A stretch of DNA of 63,823 nucleotides, from the NCBI RefSeq assembly GCF_000169335.1, contig NZ_AAXW01000026.1, positions 1 to 63,823 on the forward strand. Direction: 5' to 3'. The DNA is from Crocosphaera chwakensis CCY0110. GTDB taxonomy: Bacteria; Cyanobacteriota; Cyanobacteriia; Cyanobacteriales; Microcystaceae. The translations under genes and the position numbers were made by a program. Shown piece by piece: positions 62,955-63,823 of this stretch. Below the pieces are notes generated by a model. That model was not told the DNA's origin. It was given only the letters and a program-made list of their open reading frames with translations, and ran no database searches. Numbering within the stretch: position 1 is the first letter of the stretch; each line of letters starts with the position of its first letter.

Positions 62955-63085
62955 TTTAGCGTTGTCTAACGTTTGGTATAATCTCTTCTCGTTTCTATCC
63001 ATTCTAAACCTTCTGTTGGATATTTACCACATTGGGGACCAATAAATTGACGACGAGGAACTTTAAGATATACTGGTTGACTAAA
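62955..63085 (-). pseudogene. Remnant of an ISL3-like transposase
   Basis: The minus strand encodes INFSQPVYLKVPRRQFIGPQ then CGKYPTEGLEWIETRRDYTK and a stop. This resembles the zinc-ribbon region of ISL3-type transposases. No start and no catalytic core remain. Confidence 0.4.
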
Positions 63086-63101
63086 ATTAATAAATCTCTT
63101 A

Positions 63102-63513
63102 CTAAAATTGGAAGAGCCTAATGTAAATCAGAACTTGTCCCCTACCCATCTGTGCGATCGCATATGGATTCCCCCCTGGATAAGCAGTAATAACAAAACG
63201 AATAACTGTCCCGATAACTGCTGTTCCTAAAATACCAATTAATGTGAGGTGGCGACCCTGCCCTCGAAGGGCAGGGCTTGTGACCGCCGTCCAGATTTGT
63301 GCTTTACTTGACCCTTTCAATTCTTTGACATCTTCTTTTAAGGTACTCACATCAGCTTCTAATCTCGCTTGGCCTACCTCTATTTTCGTAAGTCTTTCGT
63401 CTATTTTTTCTAGTTTTTGATTTGTCTCTTTACGAAAACTATTCAGATTATCATCAATACGATCTAAAATCTTAACTTAAATCCGTTGTTACTTGTATTG
63501 GCGTATTTGCCAT
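63102..63513 (-). pseudogene. Small coiled-coil/membrane protein gene with an inserted palindrome and a frameshift
   Basis: From ATG 63513 the frame reads MANTPIQVTTDLS then stop. One base out of frame it continues ILDRIDDNLNSFRKETNQKL, KIDERLTKIEVGQARLEADV, STLKEDVKELKGSSKAQIWT, a coiled coil, then LIGILGTAVIGTVIRFVITA, a membrane segment. A one-base insertion near 63475 accounts for the stop. Between QIWT and LIGILG lie 15 extra codons (AVTSPALRGQGRHLT) made by a palindromic insertion. This is a common cyanobacterial small protein of unknown role. The first GTG in the later frame (63350) could still give a short membrane protein. Confidence 0.65.
63247..63291. repeat. 45-bp palindromic insertion in coding sequence
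   Basis: Core CCCTGCCCT-CGA-AGGGCAGGG (63256-63276), a perfect 9-bp stem, with partly matching flanks GGTGGCGA and TGACCGCC. It resembles the hairpin ends of IS200/IS605 elements. Confidence 0.6.
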
Positions 63514-63571
63514 AGTTTTATTGTCCCTATTTATCTCTATTTTAAATCAGCTACACTTATAACAACTTAGT

Positions 63572-63823
63572 TTATGTAAATTCAACTAAGTTGTTAATTT
63601 TTTGTTCATTTTCTATTGTGTTGTCTGGCAATATATATAAATCAACATCTATTTCTGCATTAATTTGATGACTTTTATTAATGATTTCTTGATCGAAATG
63701 AATTGATGGAACTTCTCCATCAGTATAAATTACACAACTAATTTCTATATCATAATTATGACCAATTTCTTGAACTATATTCCAAACAGGTTGTAATTGT
63801 TTAAATAATGATTTTATATAAGC
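63572..63823 (-). CDS. DUF4279-type protein, N-terminus beyond window edge
   Basis: An open minus-strand frame runs from the right edge to TAA at 63572-63574, 83 residues: AYIKSLFKQLQPVWNIVQEI, GHNYDIEISCVIYTDGEVPS, IHFDQEIINKSHQINAEIDV, DLYILPDN. The pattern (W.I...I...Y..EISCVIY..G..P.I.F) fits the C-terminal half of DUF4279, a small family of unknown function. The start lies outside the window. Confidence 0.65.
   Translation of the reverse strand, partial: AYIKSLFKQLQPVWNIVQEIGHNYDIEISCVIYTDGEVPSIHFDQEIINKSHQINAEIDVDLYILPDNTIENEQKINNLVEFT

Overview
The window is chromosomal DNA from a cyanobacterium, most likely a unicellular Crocosphaera/Cyanothece-type strain. The taxonomic call is an inference. 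It rests on cyanobacterial signature genes (rpaA, psb27, flv3, sqdX, ycf46 and ycf35 homologues, nifJ, the XisH/XisI pair), on AT-rich DNA dotted with the HIP1 octamer GCGATCGC, on heptamer short tandem repeats, and on a chloroplast-like group II intron. NifJ alone does not prove nitrogen fixation.

Layout. 1-5.3 kb (minus): a cache-domain sensor kinase cut by the left edge, a BASS-family transporter, an exported HAD phosphatase and the sulfolipid glycosyltransferase SqdX. 5.4-10.4 kb (plus): a VOC protein, then asd-dapA-rnj (lysine/diaminopimelate precursor synthesis plus RNase J), a secreted protein and tRNA-Leu. 10.5-18.4 kb: a DICT-GAF histidine kinase whose leader carries a 2.8-kb group II intron, divergent from the circadian output regulator rpaA, followed by mutL. 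18.5-24.7 kb: an accessory stretch with two divergent DUF6888/DUF6887 gene pairs that both appear to use an AUU start, XisH/XisI, decayed toxin-antitoxin remnants, an intact BrnT/BrnA pair and a P-loop ATPase split by a frameshift in an A9 run. 24.7-28.4 kb: nifJ. 28.6-34.9 kb: a second accessory stretch with a frameshifted single-chain restriction-modification enzyme and two PIN-domain toxin-antitoxin modules lying between three copies of a ~230-bp repeat.

34.9-57.7 kb is mostly housekeeping: a CbiG-CobJ fusion, leuB, pyrC, lepB, tRNA-Ser, several glycosyltransferases, a stress-type operon (ribbon-helix-helix protein plus Ycf46 AAA protein) followed by the ycf35 homologue, HpnB, FetB, a frameshifted redoxin, TPR proteins, psb27, a double-NBD peptide ABC ATPase and flv3. 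58-63.8 kb is accessory again: an XRE-NTPase-WD40 (NLR-like) gene broken by an IS66-type element with apparent loss of the gene centre, a GNAT enzyme, a cohesin/PEP-CTERM-like surface protein, transposase debris, a small coiled-coil membrane gene carrying an inserted palindrome plus a frameshift, and a partial DUF4279 gene.

The most unusual signals are the two DUF6888 genes lacking any ATG/GTG/TTG start, the intron in the leader of a kinase facing rpaA, the repeat-flanked PIN modules, the IS66-broken NLR-like gene with a five-site AGGGCA array upstream, and a recurrent pattern of one-base indels in five loci that may be real decay or assembly error.
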